Shown here one piece after another: positions 1 to 9,351 of a DNA stretch of 64,000 nt (positions within the stretch are counted from its first letter, which is position 1; each line of letters opens with the position of its first letter). The notes under the pieces are model-generated. The model was not told where the DNA came from and did not search any database. It was given only the letters and a program-made list of their open reading frames with translations. A program made the position numbers and the translations under genes. This DNA comes from Apteryx mantelli (taxonomy: Eukaryota > Chordata > Aves > Apterygiformes > Apterygidae): assembly GCF_036417845.1 (NCBI RefSeq), contig NC_090013.1, positions 439,001 to 503,000 on the forward strand. The letters are read 5' to 3'.

Positions 1-2384
1 TGCGTCCTGGCAGGGGGATGTCACCGAAATCGACGGGGGGGGCGGTTCCCGGGGGCCGCCAAGTCCCGACGGAGCGGCCGGGGGGCTGCGTCCCGGCGTG
101 GTGAGGGCTCCCTGGCGCTGCTGGACCCCGACGGGGCGGCCGGGGGGGGGGCTGCGTCCCGGCACGGAGCGGGGGGGCTCCCCAGGGAGCAGGCGTCTGG
201 CCCAGCCTCCCCCCGGGCCCCCGTCTCCGCTAACAGGCGCCGCGAGGCTCCGAGGGGCTTTTCCCACCTCGCCGGCTGCAGCGTCGGCCGGGGATGCTCC
301 GGGCACGGGATCTCCTTGCATGCCGGCTGCAGCTCCCGGCTGCCCGTGCGGTGCCTGCACCTCCGGCTCAGCCAGCATGAGCTCTGGCTGCTCCAGAGGA
401 ACGGGAGCCTCCCGCCCCAACGAGGTTTCCGGGAGCAGCCGGGCCGGCCAACGCAGCCTCCCTGCCGGCGCTCCGACGGGGCGGGCTGGTTCCCGCTCCG
501 GGGGCGGGAGGCTCCGTTGGATCCCGGCCGCGTTCCCACCGTGGGGCCGGCCGCTGGGCCACGGCCTCGACGTGCGGGCGGGATCCCGGCCGTCGCCATC
601 CGACGGGGCCGGCGCTCGGTGCCGGGAGCTGCCGGAGCACCCGTGTGCCGGCGCCGTGGCCGCTCCGCGCTCGCCGGTGGCGTTCCCAGGCACGCGAGCT
701 GGGAGCGGGGACCGGGATCGGGCTCTCGGCAGACGCTCCGGGTGGGGGAACGCCGGCGGCGGCTCCGCAGCGTCCCCAAGCCCCGTCTGGGCACGCAGCT
801 TGTGCCGGCAGCTGGCGGCTGGGGAAGTTCAGCCGAGCTTTTCCGGGGAGGAAAAGCGACTTGTGAATCGCTGCCTGGTGGCTCGTAGTAACACGGCGGG
901 AGCGTGTGCGAGGCGCCGCGTCCTTCCGGCGGTGCGGAGGGGGAAGCGGCACCTCCGGCCCCGCCAGCCGGATAATTTATGCACACGGAGCGCAGCAGAT
1001 GGTCCGGGCTTGTTCTTCCCTCCTCTCCTCTCACCCGCCGCTGCCGAGGAGGGAGCGGATCCCGCCAGGCGCCGGGGCCGGGGCCGCTCCGGGACGGGTG
1101 GTCTGGCACCTCCGTGGGGCCGGGAGGATCCGGGGGATCCGCGCGGTGAAACATCCCGCCGCCTTAGCGAGCAGAGTGGGCTGCAGCGGCTCGACGGAGC
1201 CTCCGACGGGCGGGAATAGCTGCCGGCGGAGAGGCGGCTCCGGAGGGGAGCGGCATGCCACGGCTCGGATGCCCGGGTCCCCTCCGGTGGGGCTGCGCGG
1301 AGGCGTCGAGCATCCCGCCGGAGCGCCGCCACCGACTTCCCGCGCCGCTCCGGACCCGGCTGCTCCGCCCCTTTGCCACCCCGCTCCCGGCCATCCCGGC
1401 GCCGGGCTCGTTAGCAGCGCCAGGCTCGTTAGCGGCGCCGGCCGGGAAGCACCGGCGGGGACCGGCTCGGCGCTGTGCTTCCTTGTTGATCCCTGCTCTC
1501 GGCGGTTGGCTCGGGCGGGCGGGACGGGGGCACGGCGCGCTCCCGCTTCGCGGATCCGGCGCTGTTTACCCCCAACACGGCGCCGCCGAGCTCCGGCCGG
1601 GCTTTGCTCCGGGCAGACGTCGGGAAGGGAGGCGCCGCTCGCCGCGCCGGCACGGGGCGCCGGGAACGTCTGCGGCTTCGCCCTTCCCAGAGAGGCGCCC
1701 GGGCGCCCGGGGTCGAGCTTGTTCGCCTCGATCCAGGCGACGGGAATCCCGGCTCCGCGCCCGCCCGCCTGCCGGCAGGATCCAGCTGGGGCTCCCGGAG
1801 GCTTTTCCGCTGGCTCCCGCCCCCGCGCGGGCCAGGCCCCGGCGAGTCGCCGCGTTAAGAGGCTGCCGCGGCCTCCCGGCCCTTTCCCAAATTAATTCCT
1901 TCTGCTTAATCCGTTTCCTTTTAGGAAACAACAGCAACAAAACAAAAATGGAACAGCCGCGGGTCTCCGGCCGCTCCGCGGGCTGGCGGCGGTGCCGTCC
2001 GCGGCTCCCCAGCCCCTAAAAGCCCCTCTGGCATTTGTTGCGTGCCGTAATCTTTTTCGAGCCCGATGAGTCACCTGCGTCCATTAAAAGTGATTCACAT
2101 TTGTCTTAAGCTCCCGGATAATATCCAGTTTACTAGAATCCAGTTTACTAGAAAATCCCGCGCCGGCAGGCGGGGCCGCAGCACATGCCGTCTGCTAGAA
2201 ATAGCAGGCGGGCCGGGAGCGAGCGGCCCTGCTTCCTCGCCGCCCCCGGCTCCGCTGGCTCCGCTCGGCACGGCGACGCTCCGAGGGGCTGCCGGGGCCG
2301 CCGGCTCTGCCGGAGCGCCGCCGTCCTGCAGGGATCCCACCAGCGTCCCCGGACACGGCACCGGCCCCTGTGCTGGTGACCGTC
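1..2384. other. GC-rich stretch, no gene recognised
   Basis: No exon with recognisable protein similarity was found on either strand. Long open frames exist only because stops are rare in such GC-rich DNA. By position this is probably upstream or intronic sequence of PDE4A, whose alternative first exons lie further right on the + strand. I looked for a PDE4A4/5-type first exon and did not find one. A lower-GC patch at about 1890-2160 stands out and includes a TGAGTCA (AP-1-like) site near 2067. Confidence 0.6.
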
Positions 2385-2925
2385 CCCGTCCCTGTCCCCA
2401 TCCGCATCCCCATCCTGCCCCTGTCCCCATCCCTGTCTCTTCCCTGTCCCAGGCCCCATCCCCGCCTCTTCCCCATCCCCATCCACATCCTGTCCCCATT
2501 CCCATCTCCATCTCCAGCCCCATCCTGTCTCCATCCCCATCCCATCCCCATCCCATTCCCACCCCTTCCCAGTCCCAGGCCCATCCCCATCCCCATCTCC
2601 ATCCTGTCTCCATCCCCATCCCCATCCCCATCCCATTCCACCCCTTCCCAGTCCCAGGCCCCATCCCCATCCCATCTCCATGCTGTCTCCATCCCCATCC
2701 CATCTCCAGTCTCACCTCCATCTCATCCACATCCCCATCCTGTCCCCATTCCCATCTCCATCCCCATCCTGCCTCCATCCCCATCCCATCCCCATCCCAT
2801 TCCCACCCCTTCCCAGTCCCAGGCCCCATCCCCATTCCCATCTCCATGCTGTCTCCATCCCCATCCCGTCTCCAGTCTCACCTCCATCTCATCCCCATCC
2901 CCATCCCTGCTCCAAGCAGGAGCCT
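2385..2925. repeat. CCCATC-type minisatellite with higher-order units
   Basis: A tract of degenerate CCCATC hexamers. Longer blocks carrying a CACCCCTTCCCAGTCCCAGG segment recur near 2555, 2640 and 2800, so there is a higher-order unit on top of the hexamer. It is strongly strand-asymmetric (C-rich on +) and produces long spurious open frames on both strands. Confidence 0.85.
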
Positions 2926-3363
2926 CCCCTCCGGTGCGGGGGCCTCAGGGTCCCCCCAACCACACCAGGGCCAGGGCCGGAGCCGAGCGGGTCCTTCCCG
3001 CGATCCCGCAGCCAGGGCAGAGCAGTGCCAGCCTGGGACCGCTCGCCGATCCAGGGCGGATCGACAGGCGCACGCCAAGGTTGATCCGCCGCCGCGCCGG
3101 GCGCCAGTGCTGCCGGCTGCCCCGCTCCGGGACCCCGGCGAGCCCCGGGAACGGCGCCGACCTGCGCCAGCGAGGCACCGCGGTGCCGGCACGGAGCCAG
3201 GCTGGCTCACTGCCCCCGGAGGAGCGCGGGCGGCACCGGGGCCGGCAGTGCCGGGCGCCGTGGAAGGAAGCCCGGGAGCCGCCTCTGCCGCTGCTCCTGC
3301 GGGACGGCGGCTCGATGCCCCGGGCATCCCGTCTGCAAAGCCGCGGTCTGCGGGGCTGCCACG

Positions 3364-3585
3364 GGCGGCGGGATCGCGTCCCGCAGGATCGCATCCGGCA
3401 TGATCGCGTCCTGCAGGATCGTGTCCTGTGGGATCACGTCCTGCAGGATTGCATCCCACGGGATTGCATCCTGCATGCTTGTGGCCTGCAGGATCACATC
3501 CTGGATGCTCATGTCCTGCAGGATCGCATCCCGTGAGCTTGTGTCCTGCAGGATTGCATCCCACAGGATCGTGGTGCAGATGGTG
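3364..3585. repeat. About 18-bp tandem repeat around TCCTGCAGGATC
   Basis: About a dozen degenerate units of roughly 18 bp built around GTCCTGCAGGATCGCATCC. Each unit contains the palindrome CCTGCAGG or a decayed form of it. Because the unit is a multiple of three it reads as a six-residue protein repeat in several frames, but nothing else supports coding. Confidence 0.85.
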
Positions 3586-3842
3586 GGATGGACCCGGGAC
3601 CAGCCGTTCCCGGCGGTTCGGAAGCGCCGCTGGGCAGGGAGCTGGGAAGGGGCCAAGCCCCCATGGCCCCCCCCTCCACCCGCCTGAGCCGTTTTCTGGC
3701 GTTTCCCCGGGTTTTGTTCCCAATCTGCTGCTCCGGAGGCTCAGGATAAACAGGCACCGAAGCAAACAAACAAACAGGGAGGCGGCTGCCGCCAGCCTGT
3801 CCCGTCCCCGCGCCAGCCCAGCGGGGAGGCGGGGCCCCAGCG

Positions 3843-3912
3843 CGAGGGGCCCAGGCGTCCGGGGGGCCCAGGCGTCCGGGGGCCCAGGCATCCGGGGGCC
3901 CAGGCGTCCGGG
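3843..3912. repeat. Short array of the GGGCCCAGGCGTCCGGG motif
   Basis: Four adjacent copies of the 16-17 bp motif GGGCCCAGGCGTCCGGG, the third changed to CAGGCATCC. This is the first appearance of a motif that recurs across the first 28 kb, alone and as the core of longer minisatellites. Confidence 0.9.
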
Positions 3913-4479
3913 CTCCTGGCCCCAACCCTGGCGCCGGTCCCGGCTGCCCTGCGCCCGCGGCCTCCCGGGGCCGAGGGGCCGGGCCCCGCAGCTGCCCCCG
4001 TCTCGGCGGGTGGCTGCAGCTCCCGAGGCACGAAATAACCGTCAGAAAAGACGGGAGCAAAAAACCTCCTCCCGCCAGAGCCTGGGTGTTGCTAAATTTG
4101 CCGGCTGGTGAGTCACCCTCCGGCTGCCCGCGCAGCCCCCCCGGCCGCGCCGGGAGCCTTCGGCTGCGGATCCTCACCCCAGCCCGGGGCCACGGCACCG
4201 AGCCCCGGCACGCGCCAGGCGCTGCACGAACGCCGGCGGAGCCGGGATGCCCTCGGCAGGGTCAGGATGCTCTGGCGAGGCCGGGATGCCCTCGGCGAGG
4301 CCGGGATGCTCCGGGTCCCCGGGCCGCCCCGGGATGCTCGGAGCCGGTGCCGGAGCAGGGCTCGGGGGGCAGCAGGGCCGAGCCAGGCGGCGCCGTGGGG
4401 GAGAGGAGAGGCCTCGGGGGAAGGGGAGCGCCGGCAGCGGGGCTGGGGGCTGCCAGCGGGGGAGGCCGTGGGGCTCCAA

Positions 4480-4735
4480 GGTGGCCGTGGGGCACTGGCG
4501 GCGCCGTGGGGCATGGGGAGGCTGCAGGGAACGGCAGCACCGTGGGGCACTGGCGGCGCCGTGGGGCATGGGGAGGCCGTAGGGGACGGGGAGGCCATGG
4601 GGCACCGGCAGCGCCACGGGGCACCGGCAGCACCATGGGGCATGCGAAGGCCGTGGGGCACCAGCAGCACTGCAGGGCACTGGCAGCGCCGTGGGGCACG
4701 GGGAGGCTGTGGGGCATCAGCAGCGCCGTGGGGCC
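4480..4735. repeat. GTGGGGCA-rich tandem repeat
   Basis: Degenerate units of about 18-30 bp built from GTGGGGCACTGGCGGCGCC and variants. No coding support. The sequence from 4736 to 5477 holds no recognised exon; it includes three single copies of the GGGCCCAGGCGTCCGGG motif at about 5310, 5380 and 5438, just upstream of the PDE4A11-like exon. Confidence 0.75.
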
Positions 4736-5477
4736 GGGTTACCCCTGCACGGGAAGCACCGGCCCCGCCGAGGCCGCCCGGCTTTCGGGGAATCCGGTCG
4801 GTGTCCCCCACTTAGGGGCCGGGCGGCTCCGGGAGGGACCGGCTGGACATGCTCTGGCCGCCGTGGGGCTCGGCTGCCGTGGGGCTCCGGCTCGCTGTGC
4901 CGCAGGGAGGGGAGCCTGGGGCCCGGGGCCACGGTGTGTGTGGGGGGGTCCCAGCCCCCCGGGCGGGTCTCCGCGACCCCCGAGGTGGGTGCAGGGACCC
5001 CCAAGCAGGCAGCAGGGACCCCCGGGGCTGGTCTGTGCAACCCCCGGGCAGCTCTCCGGGACCCACAGCAGGTCTGCGGCGCCCCCCAAGTGGGTGCACG
5101 GACCCCCGGGCAGGCAGCACGGACCCCCCCGGGCAGGTCCCGGCCCCCCCGGCCGGGCGCGGGGCCCGCAGCCGGCGGACAGGGGCTCCCTCCGGCGGCG
5201 GCTCGGCGCGGGCGGTCCCGGGGCGGCACCGGGGCATCGGCCGCCCCCCCCGCCCCGGCAGCGGGCAGCGCTCGGGACCGGCCCCCCGAGCCCGGCGCTG
5301 CCCCGGCAGGGCCCAGGCGTCCGGGCCTCCCGCCCGCCCCGCTCGCGGGACGCACTTTCACCCCCCTTCGCCGCCGGCGGGCCCAGGCGTCCGGGCCGCT
5401 GCCGCTCCCCGCCGCGGGCCCCCGCCGCCGCCGCGCGGGCCCAGGCGTCCGGGCGCCGCCGACGGGGCGGCGGTGCC

Positions 5478-5701
5478 ATGGCGCGGGAGCGCCGCGGGCT
5501 GAGCCTGCCCCGCATCCCCGAGCTGCGCCTCGCCGCCGGGCCCGACGACGAGGCCTTCGTGCCCGGCTCGCCGCGGCCCCGCACCGCCTCGGCGCGCTGC
5601 CCCGGCTCGCCCGTCTTCTTCCCCAGCGGCTCGCCCAGCTTCCTGCAGCGCCTCCGCGTCAACCGCAGCATCCAGGAGCGGCACCGCCGCCGCCGGGGCA
5701 G
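5478..5701 (+). CDS. PDE4A: PDE4A alternative first exon, PDE4A11-like (partial gene)
   Basis: Encodes the isoform-specific N-terminus of a cAMP-specific phosphodiesterase 4A long form. Seen: an ATG at 5478 opens a 74-codon exon ending in phase 2 at a GTAAGG donor. The peptide starts MARERRGLSLPRIPEL and contains DDEAF, SPVFFPSGSPSF and an Arg-rich tail. From memory, human PDE4A11 starts MARPRGLGRIPELQL and has EDEAF and SSPVFFASPSPTF in the same order, so the match is specific. Phase 2 fits the shared next PDE4 exon (FEAENG), which is not in this window. The UCR1, UCR2 and catalytic exons are also absent; the next 3.2 kb ends in an assembly gap. Such N-termini direct the enzyme to particular partners and places in the cell. 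The identity is secure; that it is transcribed is inferred. Confidence 0.87.
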
Positions 5702-5777
5702 GTAAGGGCGCCCCGAGCCCCGCCGCCCCCCGCGGGGCCCCGGCGGCCGGCAGCGCCGCCGGACCCGCCCCTGCCCC

Positions 5778-6495
5778 GGGGGCCCGGGCGTCCCGGCTCC
5801 CTGCCCCCCCGCGTGCCAGCCCGGCAGGGGCCCAGGCGTCCCGGCTCCCCTGCCCCCTCCCGTGCCAGCCCGGCAGGGGCCCAGGCGTCCCGGCTCCCCA
5901 CCCCCCCGCGTGCCAGCCCGGCAGGGGCCCGGGCGTCCCGGCTCCCTGCCCCCTCCCGTGCCAGCCCGGCAGGGGCCCAGGCGTCCCGGCTCCCCCACCC
6001 CCCGCGTGCCAGCCCGGCAGGGGCCCAGGCGTCCCGGCTTCCCACCCCCTCCCGTGCCAGCCCGGCAGGGGCCCAGGCGTCCCGGCTCCCCACCCCCCCG
6101 CGTGCCAGCCCGGCAGGGGCCCAGGCGTCCCGGCTCCCTACCCCCCGCGTGCCAGCCCGGCAGGGGCCCAGGCGTCCGGGTCCGGTCCCCACCCCCCGCG
6201 TGCCAGCCCGGCAGGGGCCCAGGCGTCCCGGCTCCCTACCCCTTCCCGTGCCAGCCTGGCAGGGGCCCAGGCGTCCCGGCTCCCTACCCCCCCGCGTGCC
6301 AGCCCGGCAGGGGCCCAGGCGTCCCGGCTCCCCTACCCCCCCGCGTGCCAGCCCGGCAGGGGCCCAGGCGTCCGGGCCCGGTCCCCACCCCCTCCCGTAC
6401 CAGCCCGGCAGGGACCCAGGCGTCCGGGTCCGGTCCCCACCCCCCTCCCGTACCAGCCCGGCAGGGGCCCAGGCGTCCGGGCCCGCCTCTCCCCC
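5778..6495. repeat. 48-bp minisatellite carrying GGGCCCAGGCGTCC
   Basis: About 14-15 copies of a 48-49 bp unit: a C-rich arm, GTGCCAGCCCGGCA, then GGGGCCCAGGCGTCCCGG. Units differ by single-base and homopolymer-length changes. It lies between the two PDE4A alternative first exons, starting about 75 bp after the first exon's donor. Each unit contains the 17-bp motif seen elsewhere in the window. Confidence 0.92.
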
Positions 6496-7360
6496 CCCGC
6501 CCCCGCCGCAGGTGAGCCCGGGGAAGGGGCCGGGCCGGCTGCCGGGGGCCCAGGCGTCCGGCCGCGGGGCTGCGCCTTTCCGGGCTGCGGGGAGCCGCGG
6601 CAGGAGCGCGATAAGCGGGCGGAGCCGGGCCGAGCCCCGGGGGGACGGACCGGCCCCGGCCCCGGCCCCGGCTCCGCAGGGCCCCGCAGGACGCCCCGTC
6701 TGGGGGCTCCGTCCCCGCGCGGGGCGCCGGGCGGCTCGGACGCCTGGGCTCCCCGCTGGCTGCGCCGGGCCGACGAGGGGGAACCGGGGCCCCCGCGGGG
6801 GCTGCGCACCCCCCCCCCCCCCCCCCCCCGCGCAACCCGCGGCCGCCCCGAGGCTGCTCTACGCGGCCCGGCTGCCGGGGGGGGGGGCGGTTTAACCCCT
6901 TCCTGCCCGGGCACCCTGATTCCCCCCCCCAGGCCCAGGTTTGGGGGGGACCCTGGTTTTGTGGGCGAGGGGGGCCGGACGCCTGGGTCCCTCCCGGCTG
7001 CAGGAGGAAGTGGAGACCAGCGGTTGGGGCTGGAGGAGGGGGGGACGCCGGGACCCCCCCCGCGCCCGGCTGCAGCTCCGGGGGGGGGGGCCCGGTGCCC
7101 GGTGCCGTCCTCGCCTGGCCCCGGGGGGTCCCGGGGGTCCCGGGGGATCCCAGTCCCGGCACCGGGGGTCTCAGTGGGTCCCGGCACCGGCGGCTCCGGT
7201 TGCCCCGGACGCGCCGCCCGCTCCGCGATCCAGCCCCGGGCTTTGCGCCTCGCCCGCCGCCGCCGCCGGTGGGTCCCGGGAGCGCCGGGGCCGCCCCCCC
7301 CCCCCTCCGCCCCCCCCCCGCCCCCCCCCGGCCCGGACGCCTGGGCCCCGCCGCGCCGAC
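6496..7360. other. PDE4A inter-promoter sequence, GC- and homopolymer-rich
   Basis: No exon recognised. It contains long C and G runs, for example near 6808-6830 and 7080-7092, and single copies of the CCCGGACGCCTGGG motif near 6735, 6974 and 7331. The last copy is about 30 bp upstream of the PDE4A10-like ATG, so it probably lies in that exon's 5' UTR or promoter. Confidence 0.5.
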
Positions 7361-7422
7361 ATGCACTTTTCCTTCAGCGACGAGGACGTTAAGTGGCACC
7401 GGCTGGCAAGGCCGCGAGGTCG
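7361..7422 (+). CDS. PDE4A: PDE4A alternative first exon, PDE4A10-like (partial gene)
   Basis: Second isoform-specific N-terminus of PDE4A. Seen: an ATG at 7361 followed by HFSFSDEDVKWHRLARPRG; a CG|GTACCG donor at 7422/7423 leaves phase 2, the same phase as the PDE4A11-like exon, as expected when both join one shared exon. From memory, human PDE4A10 carries THFPFSDEDTRRH near the end of its unique region, so the SDED core matches. The bird exon would start much closer to that core than the human one. The order (11-like, then 10-like) agrees with the human order as I recall it. An alternative donor three bases upstream would give a different phase and is less likely. The exon is short, so confidence is lower than for the first one. 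Confidence 0.72.
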
Positions 7423-8340
7423 GTACCGGCACCGGGGAGCCGGGACGGAGCCGGGACGGAGCCGGGACGGGGGGGGGGGGGAACCCGGCCGGGCTCCCCC
7501 CGCTGCGGGTCCCGGCCCCGGGGCAGGGGGACGCGGAGCCGCCCCGGTGCGGGACACGGCTGCTCCGCGGGGGGACGTGGGCACGACTCGGTCCCCCGTC
7601 CATCCCATCCCGTCCCATCCCATCCCATGGACACGGCTGCTCCGCGGGGGACGCGGGCATGACCTGGTCCCCGTCCGTCCCATCCCATCCCGTCCCATCC
7701 CGTCCCATCCCGGGGACCGGACGACGCGGTGCCCGGTGCCGCACCAAGCCCGGCGCCGGCTCCGGCTGCTCCGGCGGCTCGGCACACCGACGGGGGACGC
7801 TCGTGTCCTCGTGGACAGCGGCACGCGGACGCCTCCGTGCCTGGCACCCTGGGAACGTCGCGGTCCTGGGGCTCCCACGGACGTTGGGAGCTGCCTGGGC
7901 GCCGGGGTCCCGCTTGGAGCCCGACGGGGATGGGGACAGGGTGGGGAGCGCATCCGCAGAGCCAGTCGTTCATCCCGGCTCCGCGTGCTCCGGTGGCCTC
8001 CCTCCACGGCCCTTTGCGAATACTGCTGTGTCCGGAGCGCGCTCCGGTGCCGGCTGCTCCGCTGCCGGGGGAAACTGAGGCAGGGGCGGGCGCGGAGGCA
8101 TCGCCGGAGCCGGTCCCATGCACGGGGCTCCGAGGGGCTCCGAAGGGCTCCTCCTGCTCCGACCCGCCGCTTTCCAAGGGCCCAGGCGTCCTGCCGGCCC
8201 GGACCCCGTGACCCACGTCGGCCCGGCCGGCGGGAGCGCAGCCGGGAAGCTGGTGGCGTGGGGCCAGAGTGTGCTGGAAGGGCCGGAGCGGGGAGCTGGC
8301 CGTGCTGCCGGCCGGTGCCCGTGTGCACACGCGTGTGCCT
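7423..8340. other. PDE4A intronic sequence, no exon seen
   Basis: I searched for the next PDE4 exon (FEAENG..., or the SDSDYD block of UCR1) and found neither. A short CATCC/CGTCC repeat lies at about 7595-7715, flanked by two similar GCTGCTCCGCGGGGGACG segments. A single GGGCCCAGGCGTCC copy lies near 8178. Confidence 0.55.
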
Positions 8341-8736
8341 GAGCCGGGGGGGAGATGAGCCCGGGTTCTGGATTTGCACACGCGTGTGCGAGGTCATGCA
8401 CCGGCCCTGTGCACACGCAGCTGCATTGCTGTGTGCACGCTTGTGCATCCATGTGCACACAGCGTGTTGGGGCCGGGAGGGGGGGGGGATGGGCCTGGGG
8501 CTGCCGGGTTTGCACATGCGTGTGCAAGGCCCTGCACCGGCCCTGTGCATGCGCGGCTGTGCGGCTCCGTGCACACGTGTGGCTCCATGCACATGTGTGT
8601 CCACATGCACACACGTGTGCCTGGGCTGGGGGGGAGATGGGCCCGGGGTTCTGGGTTTGCACATGTGTGTGCAAGGCCGTGCACGGGCCCTGTGCGTGCA
8701 TGGCTGCACAGCCCCGTGCACACGTGTGGCCCCATA
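8341..8736. repeat. 130-155 bp tandem repeat rich in TGTGCACA, running into the gap
   Basis: Three units begin near 8341, 8470 and 8624. Each starts with a G-rich GGGGGGAGATG block, then a segment of alternating purine-pyrimidine such as TTTGCACATGTGTGTGCAAG. The third unit is cut by the N run. Alternating CA/TG and CG steps favour Z-DNA and hairpins, which may explain why the assembly breaks here. Confidence 0.85.
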
Positions 8737-8936
8737 NNNNNNNNNNNNNNNNNNNNNNNNNNNNNNNNNNNNNNNNNNNNNNNNNNNNNNNNNNNNNNNN
8801 NNNNNNNNNNNNNNNNNNNNNNNNNNNNNNNNNNNNNNNNNNNNNNNNNNNNNNNNNNNNNNNNNNNNNNNNNNNNNNNNNNNNNNNNNNNNNNNNNNNN
8901 NNNNNNNNNNNNNNNNNNNNNNNNNNNNNNNNNNNN
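8737..8936. other. Assembly gap, 200 N
   Basis: Exactly 200 unknown bases. A round number suggests a placeholder of unknown true length. The gene order suggests it hides the rest of PDE4A and possibly KEAP1 and S1PR5. Confidence 0.99.
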
Positions 8937-9351
8937 TCACTGCATGGCCTTTGACCTCTCACCCCTGACCCCGCCTGCCGCACGACCCCGGCCCTCCCGC
9001 CTTGGCTGCGCGAGCCCTGGCTCCGCCCGCCGTGACCCCGTAACCCCTGACCTCCGCCCCGCGCCCCCCGCCTCGGCGTCTCCCCCGCGGCGGCCCCGCC
9101 CCTCCCCTCCCCTCCCTCCCCAGCCAATGAGAGCCGCCGCCGGCAAGAGGCGCTTCCGCCCGGCGCGGCGCCGCTTCCGGGTCCCGCGCCCACAGCTGAG
9201 ATGGCGGCGGGCGGTGATGGTGGCGGCGGCGGCGGCGGCGGCGGCAAGGCCGGTGCCGCCCGGGCGCCGCCGCCGGGCGTCGCGTGAGCGCCGGGGCCCC
9301 GCCCCCGCCCCGGCCGGCGCCCCGCCCCCGCCATGCCCGCGCGCCGCCGCC
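8937..9351 (+). promoter_or_regulatory. ATG4D CpG-island promoter and 5' UTR, with uORF
   Basis: CpG-rich DNA just upstream of ATG4D. Visible elements: a CCAAT box at 9124-9128, two ETS-like CTTCCG sites at about 9152 and 9174, and a GGC microsatellite at about 9222-9244. No TATA box is seen. If transcription starts near 9180, the 5' UTR contains a 28-codon upstream ORF (9201-9287), plus an ATG at 9217 that is in frame with the main start and would add 45 residues. Confidence 0.6.

Noticed and set aside
1948-2020. ATG starting MEQPRV as a possible PDE4A4-type first exon (human starts MEPP)
   Set aside because: It stops after a few dozen codons, lacks any other match to the PDE4A4 N-terminus and has no convincing donor in the right phase.
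2066-3403. Long open frames across the CCCATC repeat on both strands
   Set aside because: They are simple-repeat translations (His-Pro-Ile or Gly-Met runs) that continue through unrelated DNA; no domain, no splice structure.
4086-5705. Long + open frame continuing into the PDE4A11-like exon, suggesting a much longer N-terminus
   Set aside because: Upstream codons are low-complexity Gly/Ala/Pro/Arg from repeats; similarity to PDE4A11 starts exactly at the ATG at 5478.
5778-6495. Regular repeats resembling a CRISPR array
   Set aside because: Units are contiguous with no unique spacers, and the genome is vertebrate; this is a minisatellite.
6284-7747. Long minus-strand open frame over the PDE4A region
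   Set aside because: Product of stop-poor GC-rich repeat; Pro/Gly/Arg only.
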